Assembly: GCF_009728935.1 (NCBI RefSeq)
Contig: NZ_CP034235.1
Location: forward strand, 1,774,001-1,838,000
Direction of reading: 5' to 3'
DNA from: Paenibacillus psychroresistens
GTDB lineage: Bacteria > Bacillota > Bacilli > Paenibacillales > NBRC-103111
DNA length: 64,000 bases
Both the position numbers and the translations under genes were made by a program. Below, piece by piece: positions 1 through 9,200 of this stretch. Position 1 is the first letter of the stretch. Each line of letters starts with the position of its first letter. The notes under the pieces were generated by a model. It was not told the DNA's origin, ran no database searches, and worked only from the letters and a program-made list of their open reading frames with translations.

Positions 1-1
1 C

Positions 2-853
2 TATGCTCTAATGAAACAAATTTTGGAACAGGAAGCACCAGATTTAATTATTTTTACAGGGGACATCATCCATAGTGAGAAATCATACCATCCGAAAGAA
101 GCTTTTCTGGAAGCGGTGAAGGTTGCTGAGCAGTTTCAATTGCCTTGGGCTGCCGTTTTTGGGAATCATGATGCTGAAGATGGGGTAACAAGGAAAGAGT
201 TGATGCAGCTGGTAGCTGAAAGTGAGTATGGGTTGTCAGATGCAGGCATGGATGGAATAAAAGGAGTGGGCAATTATGCTATTCCTGTGCAAAGCTCGAA
301 GCATAATAAAACAGAAGCTGTCTTATATTGTTTTGATTCTGGCAGCAACTCCCTTGAGGAAGCTGAGGTATATGAATGGATTGATCCAACGCAAGTCAAT
401 TGGTATATCAAGCAATCGACTGCCTTTACTCATCATAATAATGGGAGTCCGTTGCCGTCATTGGCCTTCTTCCATATTCCGCTCCCTGAATATCAAGAGA
501 TGTGGAACTACCAACCCTGTTATGGACATAACTATGAGGGAGTAGGGTGCTCATTAATTAACTCTGGCCTATTCTCGGTTTTTCTAAAAATGAAAGATGT
601 GATGGGCACATTTGTAGGTCATGACCATGTTAATGATTATTGGGGCGACTACCACGGTATACGTTTATGTTATGGAAAAGCTACAGGCTTCAATGGGTAC
701 GGAAAAGAAGGTTTTCAACGTGGAGCGCGTTTGATTCAATTGCAAGAAAATGCTAAGAGCTTCGATACCTGGCTTCGTTTAGAGGATGGCTCTAAGCTAG
801 TGCATCAGCCAGAGCACTTACCTTTGGATATTAGAGGGAGAGCACATGAGTAG
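2..853 (+). CDS. Metallophosphoesterase (calcineurin-like), 5' end cut by window
   Basis: A metal-dependent phosphoesterase of the calcineurin-like superfamily; substrate unknown. The reading frame is open to the left edge, so the first ATG at 11 is probably internal. The family's first metal motif (D-x-H) is missing and must lie upstream. Seen are GD (in FTGDIIHS), GNHD (in FGNHDAED), an H in the AFFHIPLPEY segment and GHDH (in VGHDHVND), which supply the remaining metal and catalytic ligands of a two-metal site. The stop overlaps the next start by 8 bases, so the two were co-transcribed. No membrane segment or signal is visible in the part present. Confidence 0.85.
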   Translation, partial: YALMKQILEQEAPDLIIFTGDIIHSEKSYHPKEAFLEAVKVAEQFQLPWAAVFGNHDAEDGVTRKELMQLVAESEYGLSDAGMDGIKGVGNYAIPVQSSKHNKTEAVLYCFDSGSNSLEEAEVYEWIDPTQVNWYIKQSTAFTHHNNGSPLPSLAFFHIPLPEYQEMWNYQPCYGHNYEGVGCSLINSGLFSVFLKMKDVMGTFVGHDHVNDYWGDYHGIRLCYGKATGFNGYGKEGFQRGARLIQLQENAKSFDTWLRLEDGSKLVHQPEHLPLDIRGRAHE

Positions 854-1067
854 CCTTATTAGAAAAGCGGCAACAGAGGATATTCCATTTCTTAAGGAGC
901 TCATTGTACAATTGGGCAGTCCCGATGTAAGTGAACAAATTATTGCTAATAGACTCCAAATGGTTGAAGGGAATTCTTTAGATAGGATGTTCGTGTATGA
1001 GGAAAATAATCTTGTACAAGGAGCTATTGTGCTTCGTATAAGAGAGAATTTAAGCGCTGGGGTATGA
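846..1067 (+). pseudogene. Truncated GNAT-family N-acetyltransferase
   Basis: The 73-residue product matches the N-terminal half of a GNAT acetyltransferase: an opening IRKAATEDIPFLKEL strand-helix, then MFVYEENNLVQGAIVLRI, the usual strand pair before the acetyl-CoA loop. The Q/R-x-x-G-x-G/A motif and the C-terminal half are missing, since full-length members have about 140-180 residues. The ATG overlaps the metallophosphoesterase stop, so it is translationally coupled. A stop after NLSAGV and a terminator soon after suggest a deletion that left a non-functional stub. A short functional protein cannot be excluded. Confidence 0.6.
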
Positions 1068-1114
1068 AATAACCGGGTATCGTTTTTTTAAGACATTAAG
1101 TTAATTTAAAATGT

Positions 1115-1149
1115 GAAAAGACTGCAGATTGGAGACTGGCAGTCTTTTC
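1115..1149. terminator. Bidirectional intrinsic terminator
   Basis: An 11-bp perfect inverted repeat (GAAAAGACTGC / GCAGTCTTTTC) with a 13-nt loop. Both strands end in a short T run. It lies between the plus-strand GNAT stub and the minus-strand dioxygenase gene, so it can serve both. Confidence 0.8.
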
Positions 1150-1170
1150 GCATTTATGAGATTAGCTGTA

Positions 1171-1932
1171 TCACCCGTAAGGACCATGCTCATGTAAGCC
1201 TAATAAGCGTGTGAGACGGGCGTTGCCTGCTGCATAATCAATAACTTCCTGCGGCATAACATAGTTGACGAATGGCCAGAACCGCTGCGAAATCCAGCGC
1301 TTGCCATACATGACCTGCTGAACAGCGCGGTCTGTATCGCTTTGATTGGTAGATCCTCTATGCCAAGTTTGTCCAGAGAATATAAGGCAATCTCCTTTGC
1401 GGGCGTCGATGGATATCGGTCCTAGACCTTTATAAATGGGGGGATCTTGGTCGGCTGGTGGATACTGTCCGCTGCGATGACTAGTTGGAATCAATTGGGT
1501 TGGGCCCATATCAGGAGCGACGTCAACCAAGTAATAGATGCAGGTTATCAGATAAGTGGGCACTTGGATTCTCTCATCCAGCTCAACACCCTCTGGCAGA
1601 GGCAGGAACAGATCCTCATCGACATGCCATGTATCAAAGCCTTTGCCTTTCTTGGTTGTAAAAGCATTCATACAGAACATATGGCATTTATCGCCCAACA
1701 TCCCTTCAGCAAAATCAACAATTGGAGCGTTCTCTATCAAGCGAATATACTCTTCCCCTCGTTCAAACATCCGACTGCGAAAACCGGACCATTGTCCTGG
1801 CAAATGAGGCTCCTCCAAGTATGTCAATAACCCGTTATGAAGCTCATCCGCCCATTCTGCTGAGATAGCCCCTCGAAAAACAGTGAAACCTTGTCGATTG
1901 AATTCATCGATATGCTCTTGTAATTCTGCCAT
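1171..1932 (-). CDS. Phytanoyl-CoA dioxygenase (PhyH) family protein
   Basis: A probable Fe(II)/2-oxoglutarate-dependent oxygenase of about 253 residues, hydroxylating an unknown small substrate. The iron motif H-x-D is visible in DTWHVDED. The second ligand and 2-oxoglutarate region is GQTWHRGSTN, followed by a conserved R near DTDRAVQQ. A longer GTG start exists at 1941, but its GGAGA would touch the start codon. The ATG at 1932 has GGAG 9 nt upstream and is preferred. It lies just downstream of an SDR gene on the same strand with a 46-nt gap, so a two-gene oxidative unit under the divergent AraC regulator is plausible. Substrate unknown. Confidence 0.85.
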   Translation of the reverse strand: MAELQEHIDEFNRQGFTVFRGAISAEWADELHNGLLTYLEEPHLPGQWSGFRSRMFERGEEYIRLIENAPIVDFAEGMLGDKCHMFCMNAFTTKKGKGFDTWHVDEDLFLPLPEGVELDERIQVPTYLITCIYYLVDVAPDMGPTQLIPTSHRSGQYPPADQDPPIYKGLGPISIDARKGDCLIFSGQTWHRGSTNQSDTDRAVQQVMYGKRWISQRFWPFVNYVMPQEVIDYAAGNARLTRLLGLHEHGPYG

Positions 1933-1978
1933 TCTCTTCACTCTCCATTGTTAGAAGTTTTGTTGACCGATCCATGGT

Positions 1979-2773
1979 TTAATCCCAGCTATGTTTAGGC
2001 GACTTCAGTCCATCCTCAATCCAGAGAAACCGCCCATTTATGCTGTCTGATTCCGGCTTTAGCAAATCATTAATCAGCTTGACTGATTTATCAGGCGAAT
2101 CTCCTCCAGTACGTTCCACCCAAGCAACCCAATCCTCGAGCTCTCCAGGCACTTTTACATTAGCGCGAATGGCTTCGAACATTTCCGTTTTCACTTCTCC
2201 TGGGTGAAATACATTTGCGGTGACTCCAGTCCCAGTAAGCTCTGCAGCAAGCTGCCTCGTAAAGTGATTTAAAGCGACTTTACTGGTTGCATAAGCACTA
2301 TTCGTGCCTTCCGGCTCAGCAAGCGAGGCCGCGGATGTGATATTAATTATTCTTCCCCAGCCTTGTTTAACCATTTCTCCAGCAAAAGCTCTGCACACCA
2401 AGTAAGGGCTAACTGTATTAATCATAATAGTTTCAATCCAGCCCATCGGGTTGCTCTCCAGAATGGGTCCTATTTCATTAAATACACCAGCAGCGTTTAC
2501 CAATATGGCAGGAGTTCCGTAATCATTGAGAACTTGCTGGGCCAAAGCCTCAACATCAGCGATTTTTGCAACATCTGTAACAATGGGATATGCTTTGCCG
2601 CTTAAACTTAATATATAAGCCGCTGTTTCTTCAAGCTTATCTGCTCTGCGTCCAACTAACACTACATCTGCACCCTGCTCAGACAAACCGACGGCAATAG
2701 CCCGTCCAATTCCACTGCCAGCACCTGTAACTAACACGATTTTCCCCAGTAAAACAGGTATGCTATCTGACAT
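1979..2773 (-). CDS. SDR-family NAD(P)-dependent oxidoreductase
   Basis: Classical short-chain dehydrogenase, 264 residues, cytosolic. The cofactor motif TGAGSGIG is near residue 17, the NAAG motif near 95, and the catalytic YATSK with upstream serine (NITSAAS) near 145-165. An LVGRR segment after beta-2 suggests NADP(H) preference. The ATG has a GGAGGAG box 8 nt upstream. It is followed by the PhyH-type dioxygenase and faces an AraC regulator across a 167-nt promoter region. The minus strand there has a TATAAT at 2864-2859 that could serve this gene. Substrate not deducible. Confidence 0.9.
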   Translation of the reverse strand: MSDSIPVLLGKIVLVTGAGSGIGRAIAVGLSEQGADVVLVGRRADKLEETAAYILSLSGKAYPIVTDVAKIADVEALAQQVLNDYGTPAILVNAAGVFNEIGPILESNPMGWIETIMINTVSPYLVCRAFAGEMVKQGWGRIINITSAASLAEPEGTNSAYATSKVALNHFTRQLAAELTGTGVTANVFHPGEVKTEMFEAIRANVKVPGELEDWVAWVERTGGDSPDKSVKLINDLLKPESDSINGRFLWIEDGLKSPKHSWD

Positions 2774-2886
2774 TCAATCCACTCCTCCATGCTGCTGTTT
2801 ATAAAAAATATACTTTTATTAATTCTATTACTCTTAACAAGAAGGACTTCTCATTAACATTATAGAATAGGTTTGTATCAACGTCA

Positions 2887-2915
2887 TTGACCGAATTATA
2901 CTCAAAATATACGAT
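2887..2915 (+). promoter_or_regulatory. Candidate sigma-A promoter of AraC gene
   Basis: TTGACC, 17-nt spacer, TACGAT, ending 26 nt before the AraC-gene start, with AAGGTGATG as RBS. The -35 matches 5 of 6 and the -10 matches 4 of 6. Identified by eye. Confidence 0.4.
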
Positions 2916-2940
2916 TATTGACTTTTAAGGTGATGAACTT

Positions 2941-3807
2941 ATGCTTAATTTTCACATGGATTTATTAGAAACGATTAAAAGCCCTATTTATACGCCATCC
3001 TCGCTGTCTGAGCAGTTTCCGTATCAGCTGGGTGCAGTGGGGCACATTCGTGTGGGTGAGCATTTTTTCACTGAGCGGCAATATGAGAATGGATACCAAA
3101 TTATCTTTACTGTTTCTGGAAATGGTATTCTCAAATATCGCAATAAGACGATTCCAATCGAGAAGAATCAAGCCGTTTTGCTGCATTGCAACGAATATAA
3201 TCATTATTCAACAGGCAAAGCTGGATTCTGGGAATACAAGTATATGCATTTAAAAGGGAGCGGCTTACCTGGGATATTAGAGATCATTAATCAAGGATCG
3301 ATTTTCCCAATAAGTCTTATCGAGCCGTTGGAATTCAATCAGAGCTTTGATAAAATTGTGTTTTTGCTTGAAAAAATGGATTATCAGAGCGATCTGAAAT
3401 TTCCGGCTTTACTGATGAATATTCTCACGGAGCTCGCTGTGAATCGCAATGAAACTGTAATGACTCGGAATGGGGATTATCATCGTCAAATAATAGAAGG
3501 CTCGTTTAAATATATGCAGGAGAATTACCGTCATAAGCTGTTGATCAGGGATTTAGCGAAGAACATGGGGTTTAATGAATGTTATTTCACGAGGTTATTC
3601 AAACGGATTGCAGGGACTACTCCGCACGAATATTTAATGCGGCTGCGAATTGATAAAGCCAAGCAAATATTGAAACAGACGGATAAGTCTATAACGGATG
3701 TTGCTTATGATGTTGGGTTTGAGAATGTGAATGTATTCATTCGTGATTTCAAGAAATACACGGAGACAACTCCGCTTCGCTACCGAAACTATTCAGAGGG
3801 CTACTAA
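2941..3807 (+). CDS. AraC-family transcriptional regulator with cupin-like sensor
   Basis: 288 residues. The N-terminal half (about 1-150) has the AraC-ligand-binding cupin pattern (QIIFTVSGNGILKY, IPIEKNQAVLLH). The C-terminal 100 residues hold two helix-turn-helix units ending in the family signature VAYDVGFENVNVFIRDFKK, with TPLRYR after it. The ATG is preceded by AAGGTGATG. It diverges from the SDR-dioxygenase pair and is likely its regulator, responding to a carbohydrate or similar small molecule. The effector is unknown. Confidence 0.9.
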   Translation: MLNFHMDLLETIKSPIYTPSSLSEQFPYQLGAVGHIRVGEHFFTERQYENGYQIIFTVSGNGILKYRNKTIPIEKNQAVLLHCNEYNHYSTGKAGFWEYKYMHLKGSGLPGILEIINQGSIFPISLIEPLEFNQSFDKIVFLLEKMDYQSDLKFPALLMNILTELAVNRNETVMTRNGDYHRQIIEGSFKYMQENYRHKLLIRDLAKNMGFNECYFTRLFKRIAGTTPHEYLMRLRIDKAKQILKQTDKSITDVAYDVGFENVNVFIRDFKKYTETTPLRYRNYSEGY

Positions 3808-3841
3808 ATTTGAACTCTTGAGGCTGAAGGGGGAAGTAGAC

Positions 3842-3877
3842 AAAAAGAATCCAGAGGCAGTGCCTCCGGCTTTTATC
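3842..3877. terminator. Probable bidirectional terminator
   Basis: The stem GAGGCA/TGCCTC has a very short loop and is flanked by CC/GG and then AAAAG/CTTTT. It sits between the convergent AraC gene and urtE. The tight loop lowers confidence. Confidence 0.45.
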
Positions 3878-3918
3878 CAGAATACTTCTCTAAAAATTAA
3901 AAATTCAAAATGGTTAGC

Positions 3919-4614
3919 TCATACTGTTAAATGCTGCTTGACTTGTTCTTCGCTTAAATCAGCTGCACTGCCTTCAGCCGCAATAGCCCCGCGATCCAGT
4001 ACATAATAATAGTCGGCAATAGTTGTGGCGAAGGCTAAGCTTTGTTCAACTAGCAGAATAGCAACCTCGCGGGTTCGCTTAATATTCTCGATAACCTGCT
4101 CAATTTCCATAACAATCGAAGGCTGGATGCCTTCCATCGGTTCATCCAAGAGTAGAAGCTTGGGTTTGGAAGCCAGTGCACGCGCTATAGATAACTGCTG
4201 CTGTTGACCTCCACTTAGATCGCCGCCGCGTCGTTTGAGCATTTCTTTTAGTACGGGGAACATGGTAAATATGGAGTCTGGCAGCTGTTTTATTCTGGGG
4301 ACGGAAGCTTCTAAGCCTAATAATAAGTTCTCTTCTACGGTAAGGTGGGAGAAAATGTCTCTACCTTGTGGGACGTAACCTATTCCCATCTTTGCTCTGC
4401 GATCTGTTGGGGTGTTTGTAATAATTGTATCCTGATATTCGATTGATCCAGTCTTAGGTTTGAGTAGACCCATGATGCTCTTCATCAAAGTGGTTTTACC
4501 TACTCCGTTTCGTCCCATCAGACATACTACCTGACCTGGCTCAATTTGCATCGTAACATCACGTAGAATCATGCTTTCCCCGTAGCCCACCTGTAAATGC
4601 TCGATTCTAAGCAT
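3919..4614 (-). CDS. urtE: Urea ABC transporter ATP-binding protein UrtE
   Basis: One of two ATPases of the urea importer, about 231 residues, at the inner face of the membrane. Walker A is GRNGVGKTT near residue 36, the Q-loop precedes GYVPQGRDIFSHLT (typical of the LivF/UrtE subgroup), the signature is LSGGQQQQ, and Walker B is LLLLDEPMEG. An upstream TTG at 4623 is possible, but ATG 4614 has GGGTGG about 9 nt upstream and gives the usual MLRIEHLQVGYG start. It overlaps the urtD stop by 8 nt, so translation is coupled. It is the last gene of the urtABCDE operon. Confidence 0.95.
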   Translation of the reverse strand: MLRIEHLQVGYGESMILRDVTMQIEPGQVVCLMGRNGVGKTTLMKSIMGLLKPKTGSIEYQDTIITNTPTDRRAKMGIGYVPQGRDIFSHLTVEENLLLGLEASVPRIKQLPDSIFTMFPVLKEMLKRRGGDLSGGQQQQLSIARALASKPKLLLLDEPMEGIQPSIVMEIEQVIENIKRTREVAILLVEQSLAFATTIADYYYVLDRGAIAAEGSAADLSEEQVKQHLTV

Positions 4615-5398
4615 GCTGATCAACCACCCGTCTTCCTAGATACACCTCAGTCACTTTATCATCATTCTGAATTTCTGCCATTGTACCCTCTCGCAGGATA
4701 GTTCCTTCATGCATGACCGTTACGGTTTTGGCGAATTGCCGGACGAATTCCATATCATGCTCGACAACGATGATCGATTGTTTATCACTAATTTTATGAA
4801 GCAGCTCGCCGGTTTTCTCTGTTTCGTGATCGGTCATGCCAGCTGCCGGCTCATCGAGGAGGAGGAGCTCAGGCTCTTGCATAAGGAGCATGCCGATCTC
4901 CAACCATTGCTTCTCACCATGTGAAAGTGAGCCGGCCTTTTCTTTGGCTTTTGATGTGAGCCCAATCATTTCAGAATACTGAAAAACTCGTTCGCGTTGG
5001 GCATTGTCCGTTTTGACCAGCAGAGTCGCGTATAGGCCGCGTTTTTGCTTCATGGAAAGCAATAAATTCTCCATGACCGTTAGATTCACAAAAATCGAAG
5101 GAGCTTGAAATTTGCGGCCGATCCCCAATTGAGCGATTTGGTGTTCTTGATGCTTGGAAATATCGGTATGATCTTTGAAGATAACCTTGCCTTTGTGAGG
5201 TTTAACTTTTCCGCAGATGACATCCAGCAACGTTGTTTTACCAGCTCCATTTGGACCGATTAGAAAGCGTAATTCTCCAGCCCTCATGCGGAAATTCACA
5301 TTTTTGATCGCTTTGAAGCCATCAAAATCAACCTCCAGCTTCTCTGTGTATAGAATGATTTCTGGTTCTTTGGCTTGAGCTAATGTACTATTATTCAT
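4607..5398 (-). CDS. urtD: Urea ABC transporter ATP-binding protein UrtD
   Basis: Second ATPase of the urea importer, about 263 residues, LivG/UrtD subgroup. Walker A is GPNGAGKTT near residue 48, the signature is the unusual LSHGEKQWLE typical of UrtD, Walker B is LLLLDEPAAGMT, and the H-loop is in VVEHDMEFV. The frame is open further upstream to 5485, but ATG 5398 has a perfect AAAGGAGG 11 nt before it, and the extra N-terminus is hydrophobic and unlike the family. It is followed directly by urtE and preceded by urtC with a 115-nt gap. Confidence 0.95.
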   Translation of the reverse strand: MNNSTLAQAKEPEIILYTEKLEVDFDGFKAIKNVNFRMRAGELRFLIGPNGAGKTTLLDVICGKVKPHKGKVIFKDHTDISKHQEHQIAQLGIGRKFQAPSIFVNLTVMENLLLSMKQKRGLYATLLVKTDNAQRERVFQYSEMIGLTSKAKEKAGSLSHGEKQWLEIGMLLMQEPELLLLDEPAAGMTDHETEKTGELLHKISDKQSIIVVEHDMEFVRQFAKTVTVMHEGTILREGTMAEIQNDDKVTEVYLGRRVVDQHA

Positions 5399-5513
5399 CT
5401 TGATGAGAACCTCCTTTAAATAAAGCGCTAAAGTCGCTAAAAAGTTGGAATGGCAGCAGAGTAATAGAGCACTGAATCGGAGCACCTAAGGGGAGCTAAG
5501 TAGCTACCTTTTC

Positions 5514-6584
5514 CTAAGGTTTACTTCTTAAAAAGACGGGTTTAGTGAATACTTTTTTGCTCCACTTGAAGCGGGTGTCTAAAGCTGTGCCGACAATTCC
5601 TTTTGGGAAGAAAAGGACAACGATGATGAACATTGCACCGAGGAAAATCGGCCAAAGTGTTGGGAAAGCCTCGCTCAATGTTGTTTTTGCTGAATTGGTG
5701 ACAATAGCGCCGAGTACTGCGCCAACGATAGTGCCTCGTCCGCCAATAGCTACCCACAGAACCATTTCAATAGAAGGAACAATTCCCATCTGTGCAGGGG
5801 AGATGATGCCTTCTTGCAGTACGAACAATACACCTGCCAACCCAGCTAAGCCTGCTGAAAGTGAATAAATGAACACTTTGAACACTACGGGATTATACCC
5901 TGTGAATCGAACGCGATTTTCTCCGTCGCGGATGGCGATGAGGATTTTGCCCAAGCGGCTGGAAGTGATCCATAAACAGAGCAATACAACTAGTGTAAGT
6001 ACACAAAGGCTAACATAGAACAATACAAGCTTAGTATCCTGTGAGCCTAATGACATCCCGAGAAAGCTATTAAAGTTAGTTAAGCCATTAGTGCCGCCTG
6101 TATAACCTTGTTGTCCAACGAATAAAGTAACGGTAATGATGACCAAGGCTTGCGATAAAATCGAGAAAAAAGCGCCTTTGATTCGATTGCGAAAGGTGAG
6201 ATAGCCGAGAAGACCAGCCACAACCATGGGAACAACAAAAGCCATTAATATCGCGAAAATGGCGGAATGAAACGGCTGCCAGAACCAGGGAAGCTGCTCA
6301 ACGCCGCTCCATGACATGAAATCCGGCAGCTCCCCATTGGAGGAGACTAGCTTTAGGTGCATAGCCATACAATAAGCGCCTAATCCAAAATATACGCCAT
6401 GACCTAAGCTAAGTATGCCGGTAAAGCCCCAAATCAGATCCAATCCAACGGCCAAGATAGCATAAGTAATGAATTTTCCCAAGAGAGAAAGGCGGAAATC
6501 GGAAAGAAACAACGGCGCAAGGGCCATAATTAGCAGAAAGACAACACTTAATATGATTTTGATATTTAACCGTTTTATTAGCAT
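5514..6584 (-). CDS. urtC: Urea ABC transporter permease UrtC
   Basis: LivM-type membrane permease, about 356 residues and roughly ten hydrophobic segments. Family features include [25 protein letters not shown] near the start, the [16 protein letters not shown] cytoplasmic loop that contacts the ATPase, and [17 protein letters not shown] at 6596 is available, but ATG 6584 with AGAGGTG 9 nt upstream fits better. It pairs with UrtB to form the membrane channel for urea. It starts 16 nt after urtB ends. Confidence 0.95.
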   Translation of the reverse strand: MLIKRLNIKIILSVVFLLIMALAPLFLSDFRLSLLGKFITYAILAVGLDLIWGFTGILSLGHGVYFGLGAYCMAMHLKLVSSNGELPDFMSWSGVEQLPWFWQPFHSAIFAILMAFVVPMVVAGLLGYLTFRNRIKGAFFSILSQALVIITVTLFVGQQGYTGGTNGLTNFNSFLGMSLGSQDTKLVLFYVSLCVLTLVVLLCLWITSSRLGKILIAIRDGENRVRFTGYNPVVFKVFIYSLSAGLAGLAGVLFVLQEGIISPAQMGIVPSIEMVLWVAIGGRGTIVGAVLGAIVTNSAKTTLSEAFPTLWPIFLGAMFIIVVLFFPKGIVGTALDTRFKWSKKVFTKPVFLRSKP

Positions 6585-6599
6585 CTCATCGATCACCTC

Positions 6600-7505
6600 T
6601 TAGTCTAAAGTTCTTGATTTTACATTCACTAAACCGGATGGCTTCCATTGCAAGAAAGCGATAATAAGTGTGAATACGAGAACCTTTCCTAGAGTTGCTG
6701 TAGTGGTGTATTCAAAGGCGGTATTGAAAACGCCAATTCCTAAAGCGCCTGCGACGGTTCCGATAATATTGCCGACTCCACCAAGCACAACAACCATGAA
6801 TGCATCAACAATATAGTAGGTTCCAATCGAAGGTCCAATTGGACCTAATAAAGATAAAGCACAGCCAGCGATACCCGCCATGCCCGAGCCAAAAGCAAAG
6901 GCTTGCGCATCAAGCTTGCGTGTGGAAATACCTAAACAGGAGGCCATGTTGCGATTCTGCATAACGGCGCGTGTTCTTCTTCCCCCGGCACTGCGATACA
7001 GATATAGATAAATAATTAGAATACAGGAGGCAGCTAGACTGATGATAAATAATCTTTTGTAGGGAAGGTAGAGATCGGTGCTGATATCCCATCCGCCGGT
7101 TAGCCAAGCAGGTGCGTTGACAGCTACGTTCTGTGCGCCGAAGATCGTGCGGGCCAATTGCTGTAGAACTAAGCTTACTCCCCAGGTTGCAAGTAAACTA
7201 TCCAATGGGCGACCGTACAAATGGCGAATAAGCAATACCTCGAGGATCCAACCGATTGCGTAAGCCATTGCGAATGCAAGTGGAATTGAAACGATAAAAT
7301 AGTAGCCAAAGTATTCGGTGGGAATCATCTTCTGGAAAAATTGCTGTGAGAGGTATGCCATATAAGCGCCAATCATGATAAATTCACCATGGGCCATGTT
7401 AATAACGTTCATCAGTCCGAATGTGATGGATAGACCTAGAGCAATCAAGAGTAAAATAGAGCTAAGGCTAATTCCGTTAAAAAGCTGTAATAAGAGCAAG
7501 CCCAT
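6600..7505 (-). CDS. urtB: Urea ABC transporter permease UrtB
   Basis: LivH-type permease, about 301 residues, with some eight membrane spans. Visible family segments are GLSITFGLMNVINMAHGEF near residue 25, LATWGVSLVLQQLAR, the cytoplasmic loop RAVMQNRNMASCLGIST and VVLGGVGNIIGTVAGA. ATG 7505 has GGAGGT 6 nt upstream and is preferred over a TTG at 7526. It follows urtA, separated by a hairpin that may lower expression of the membrane genes relative to the binding protein. Confidence 0.95.
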   Translation of the reverse strand: MGLLLLQLFNGISLSSILLLIALGLSITFGLMNVINMAHGEFIMIGAYMAYLSQQFFQKMIPTEYFGYYFIVSIPLAFAMAYAIGWILEVLLIRHLYGRPLDSLLATWGVSLVLQQLARTIFGAQNVAVNAPAWLTGGWDISTDLYLPYKRLFIISLAASCILIIYLYLYRSAGGRRTRAVMQNRNMASCLGISTRKLDAQAFAFGSGMAGIAGCALSLLGPIGPSIGTYYIVDAFMVVVLGGVGNIIGTVAGALGIGVFNTAFEYTTTATLGKVLVFTLIIAFLQWKPSGLVNVKSRTLD

Positions 7506-7564
7506 CTCTGCACCTCCAATATTCAATCTCCGGTTAAGATTAATTATCTCTTGATATTAGAATG

Positions 7565-7593
7565 ACAGGACTGCCCTTGAAAGGCAGCCCTGT
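7565..7593 (-). promoter_or_regulatory. Intercistronic hairpin between urtA and urtB
   Basis: Stem ACAGG-(mismatch)-CTGCC / GGCAG-(mismatch)-CCTGT with a 7-nt loop. On the minus strand it has no T run after it, so it is more likely an mRNA-stabilising or partial attenuation hairpin behind the highly expressed binding-protein gene than a full terminator. Confidence 0.5.
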
Positions 7594-7632
7594 TGTGAGT
7601 TTAAATTCTAAGAAAGTTTAAGTTTCGCATTA

Positions 7633-8904
7633 TTACTTTGTTACTTCGGCACCCCAAGGGTAAGTTTTCAAGTATGGATCTGGTTTTAACGGCTCGCCAG
7701 AATTCCAAACCTCTTTAATTTGTCCGTCTGCCAGCACTTGGCCAATTCGTACGGTTTTATAAACGTGTTGATTATCTCCGTCAATCTTTACCTTACCGCC
7801 TGGTGCGTTGAATTCAATGCCTTTGGCTGCGGCTTTGACAGCTTCGACATCGGTGGAGCCTGCTTTCTTAACGGCTTCAGCCCATAGATAAACGGCGAAG
7901 TAGCCTGCTTCAATCGGGTCATCCGTAACACGGTCAGCGCCGTATTTTGCTTTAAAAGCAGCTACGAATTTTGCGTTCTCTGGTGTATCGGTAGACTGGA
8001 AATAATTCCAAACTGCATAGTGGCCTTCAAGGATAGAAGCACCAATACTGCGGATTTCTTCTTCAGCAATACTCACTGACATGGTTGTTAATTCTTTAGC
8101 TGAAATGCCTGCATCCTGCAATTGTTTAAAGAATGCTGTGTTGGAATCGCCGTTCAAGCTGTTGAATACAACGTCGGGCTTTTCCGCTTTAATCTTACTG
8201 ATGATTGTATTGTAATCGGTGTGTCCCAATGGGGTGTATTCTTCCGCTACCAGTGTACCGCCTTCAGCTTTAAGCTGCTCTTTAATAATCTTGTTGGCGG
8301 TTCTTGGGAATACATAATCTGAACCCAATAGGAAGAATTTTTTGCCTTTGTTCTGAAGTAACCAGGTTACAGCAGGAATGATTTGTTGGTTTGTTGTAGC
8401 TCCTGTGTAGAAAATATTCGGGGAAGATTCCAACCCTTCATATTGCACGGGATACCATAACAACCCTTTGTTTGCTTCAACCACAGGAAGCATCGCTTTA
8501 CGACTGGATGATGTCCATCCGCCGAAGATCGTAGCTACTTTATCTTGTTGTAGTAGCTTTTTTGCTTTCTCTGCGAAGTTCGGCCAATCGGATGCACCGT
8601 CTTCAATGATTGGTTTGATTTGCTTGCCAAGAACCCCTCCGGCTGCGTTGATTTCATCGATAGCCATTAATTCGGCTTCTTTTACAGCTACCTCACTGAT
8701 GGACATTGTGCCTGTTAAGGAATGAAGAATTCCTACAGGAATGGTGTCGCCTTCAGCGGCGGCTGGTGCTGCGCTTGCGGTTGTTGATGCCGCTGGTGCA
8801 GTGCTTTCTACTACTTCGTCTTTTGTTCCGCAAGCTGAGATGATTGTCATGATTGCAAAACAGATTACCATTGCCAGTATGTTACCTCTTTTTCTAAGAC
8901 TCAT
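7633..8904 (-). CDS. urtA: Urea ABC transporter substrate-binding lipoprotein UrtA
   Basis: Extracytoplasmic urea receptor, about 423 residues. The N-terminus is a lipoprotein signal (basic start, hydrophobic stretch, lipobox IISAC), so it is anchored outside the membrane by lipid on Cys. An alanine/threonine-rich linker follows, then the amide-binding periplasmic fold: [54 protein letters not shown] and [11 protein letters not shown], all typical of UrtA/FmdD. ATG 8904 follows AAAGGGAG by 8 nt; a GTG at 8913 is less likely. It heads the operon and faces the urease genes. Confidence 0.96.
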   Translation of the reverse strand: MSLRKRGNILAMVICFAIMTIISACGTKDEVVESTAPAASTTASAAPAAAEGDTIPVGILHSLTGTMSISEVAVKEAELMAIDEINAAGGVLGKQIKPIIEDGASDWPNFAEKAKKLLQQDKVATIFGGWTSSSRKAMLPVVEANKGLLWYPVQYEGLESSPNIFYTGATTNQQIIPAVTWLLQNKGKKFFLLGSDYVFPRTANKIIKEQLKAEGGTLVAEEYTPLGHTDYNTIISKIKAEKPDVVFNSLNGDSNTAFFKQLQDAGISAKELTTMSVSIAEEEIRSIGASILEGHYAVWNYFQSTDTPENAKFVAAFKAKYGADRVTDDPIEAGYFAVYLWAEAVKKAGSTDVEAVKAAAKGIEFNAPGGKVKIDGDNQHVYKTVRIGQVLADGQIKEVWNSGEPLKPDPYLKTYPWGAEVTK

Positions 8905-8964
8905 CCAATCCACTCCCTTTACGAATTTGACTACTCCTAAATCATAATGGCAGTGTCAATTATG

Positions 8965-8981
8965 TGTCAATATAAATAACA
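8965..8981. promoter_or_regulatory. GlnR/TnrA-type nitrogen box 1
   Basis: TGTCA-N7-TAACA, a full match to the TGTNA-N7-TNACA consensus of the MerR-type nitrogen regulators GlnR and TnrA. It lies 61 nt from the urtA start. Confidence 0.7.
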
Positions 8982-9027
8982 TAAAAATCCAAAAATAAAT
9001 CTAAAATGTGAACTTATCTTGAATTAT

Positions 9028-9044
9028 TGTTATGTTATGTAACA
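9028..9044. promoter_or_regulatory. GlnR/TnrA-type nitrogen box 2
   Basis: TGTTA-N7-TAACA, a full match and a perfect dyad in its half-sites. It is in the middle of the urtA-ureA region. Confidence 0.75.
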
Positions 9045-9109
9045 TATGTTTATTATATAGTGACAATAAGTTATAATTTTAGTTGTCATTATCTAATATG
9101 TATTTTTAA

Positions 9110-9126
9110 TGTTATATAAACTAACA
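9110..9126. promoter_or_regulatory. GlnR/TnrA-type nitrogen box 3
   Basis: TGTTA-N7-TAACA, a full match. Its centre is about 58 nt upstream of the predicted ureAB transcription start, roughly where TnrA-type activators sit. Confidence 0.75.
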
Positions 9127-9142
9127 TAATAAAATACCTATA

Positions 9143-9170
9143 TTCACATCAAAACTAAACCTGCTATAAT
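9143..9170 (+). promoter_or_regulatory. Promoter of the urease operon
   Basis: TTCACA, 16-nt spacer, TATAAT with an extended -10 TG one base upstream. It is the only good sigma-A promoter seen before the ureAB start at 9201. Confidence 0.65.
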
Positions 9171-9200
9171 GATGTCAATTAGAAAAGGAGGGATTCTGCC

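Noticed and set aside
1447..1830. 127-codon plus-strand frame opposite the dioxygenase
   Set aside because: Antisense shadow of a gene with clear PhyH motifs; no RBS.
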